Below are positions 63,157 through 64,000 of a stretch of DNA of 64,000 bases, piece by piece (the stretch's first letter is position 1; every line of letters starts with the position of its first letter). A program made the position numbers and the translations under genes. The notes beneath the pieces are model-generated. The model saw only the letters and a list, made by a program, of their open reading frames with translations, searched no databases and was not told where the DNA came from. Source of the DNA: Agarophyton chilense (Eukaryota > Rhodophyta > Florideophyceae > Gracilariales > Gracilariaceae); the NCBI GenBank assembly GCA_030374765.1, contig JARGXX010000109.1:248001-312000 (forward strand), in the 5' to 3' direction.

Positions 63157-64000
63157 AACCGTTTACTAGTGCTAGCGAAATGCCAGTAACGGGGGTTTGA
63201 CAACGAAAAACGGTCTTTTGATATTCATAGGATGAATTATCTCTGCTTCAATAGATGTTGCTACTTGTCGGGCTCGTTGTCTTCTCATCAGTATTTCTCC
63301 TCTGTCCTCTTTTCCATACTATACTTGTGTACTTGTGGATCGATAAGTATGTTATGAGATGTGGGGACTCCCGACAATTCTCACAATACTTATCGAGGAT
63401 TCGCAGGATGTTTGAAGCGCCCTTTGGCGCTGTATCTATTGTGGGACAAGCCACATTAATGCAAAGAAGTAAAAAGTAACAGTAGGAACAAAAGATCGTT
63501 TAATGTAGCCAACAGAGACGAACCAGGGGATTGCAGATAGGAGATCGTACTCTCTTCAGGACTGGGTCGTAGCGGGTCATAGAGCGGCTTACAAATAGAA
63601 AAAAACTGCGGTGGAACGGTCCGGATACAGGCCAACTAGTTATCATACAGTATCGATAAGTCTTTCCAAAGGACTCGTACCAATCACAACAAAAAAATGA
63701 TAGGATCAACCACTGCATTCGATGCACGTAAGTACAGGAGCAGATGTAGGAGACGACATCAAAAAACACAGACACCGTACATAGCGATCATCTCTGTCTG
63801 TCAGAGTCCAGAAGAGGTGAACGACCCCCTGTGCTCTCTTTTTCTTTAAGTGAACGCTCCCCGTGGAGCCGTTTGGGACTTGCGTCTCGTTCCAACCGAG
63901 GCTCGGCGATGGTTGGCACACTGTAAAACTAACGACCCCTACCTGGAAGGTTGCAGCTGACTAGGGAGTTGGATTCAGTTTGTCCTTCCATAAACACTGC

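Larger units (their letters stand above)
61757..64000. other. right-hand flank without supported genes
   Basis: All frames are below 120 codons, overlap on both strands and show no domain motifs. The flank contains a short tandem array at about 62086-62120 and 62227-62277 and a 17-nt C-run at 63140-63156. A frame at 62385-62741 has a hydrophobic end but no other support. Confidence 0.45.

Noticed and set aside
63255-63479. Hydrophobic plus-strand ORF of 74 codons
   Set aside because: Short, low complexity, no start context or homology; likely chance.
1-64000. tRNA, rRNA or CRISPR features
   Set aside because: I scanned for T-arm GGTTCGAATCC-type boxes, rRNA-like blocks and regularly spaced repeats and found nothing supportable.

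Overview
The window looks like nuclear DNA from a compact, intron-poor eukaryote. Evidence: eukaryote-type genes (mitochondrial EF-Tu with a 76-nt GT-AG intron, protein O-mannosyltransferase, GT14 glycosyltransferase, bZIP, NB-ARC, ankyrin-RING), purine at -3 of several chosen ATGs, and no operons or ribosome binding sites. Mostly intronless genes, GT14 and PMT enzymes, an NB-ARC protein, an animal-type haem peroxidase relic and abundant Ty3/gypsy elements best fit a florideophyte red alga (Chondrus-like). That assignment is inference. Host genes end in TAA, TAG and TGA alike, so the standard code applies.

Region 1 (1-32.2 kb) is gene-bearing. In order: 3' end of a beta-carbonic anhydrase (+), a bZIP factor (+), a GT14 type II membrane enzyme (+), an Arg/Ser/Gly-rich protein (-), a DUF5522/Dph6-like PP-loop protein (+), a putatively myristoylated ankyrin-RING protein (-), a secreted Ser/Pro-rich protein (-), a zinc-ribbon/RRM protein (-) divergent from mitochondrial EF-Tu (+), pyroglutamyl-peptidase I (-), an unknown protein (-) divergent from a MIR-less PMT (+), an NB-ARC protein without sensor repeats (-), and a WD-like protein with an acidic tail (+). 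Spacers are 0.15-3 kb and contain poly-C tracts, a foldback element and a recurrent 10-mer.

Region 2 (32.6-64 kb) is a graveyard of mobile DNA and broken genes. It holds a haem peroxidase pseudogene (-), a pogo/Tigger-like DDE transposase relic (+), a decayed chromodomain-bearing Ty3/gypsy element (36.7-43.3 kb) interrupted by a small LTR-like piece and by a solo LTR with a 5-bp target duplication, a zuotin/DNAJC2 pseudogene (-), a second solo LTR, a MULE transposase relic (-), a Harbinger-like fragment (+), and a long chromovirus (51.5-61.8 kb). The chromovirus is of the same family as the solo LTRs. It has LTRs, primer binding site, gag, protease, RT, RNase H, integrase and chromodomain, plus an extra broken gene antisense between pol and the 3' LTR. 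Its 3' LTR is truncated. From there to the end I see no convincing gene.

The most interesting items are the antisense gene in the chromovirus, the nonsense-rich but frame-preserving decay of its gag, the hairpins conserved across four LTR copies, and the recurrent intergenic motif.
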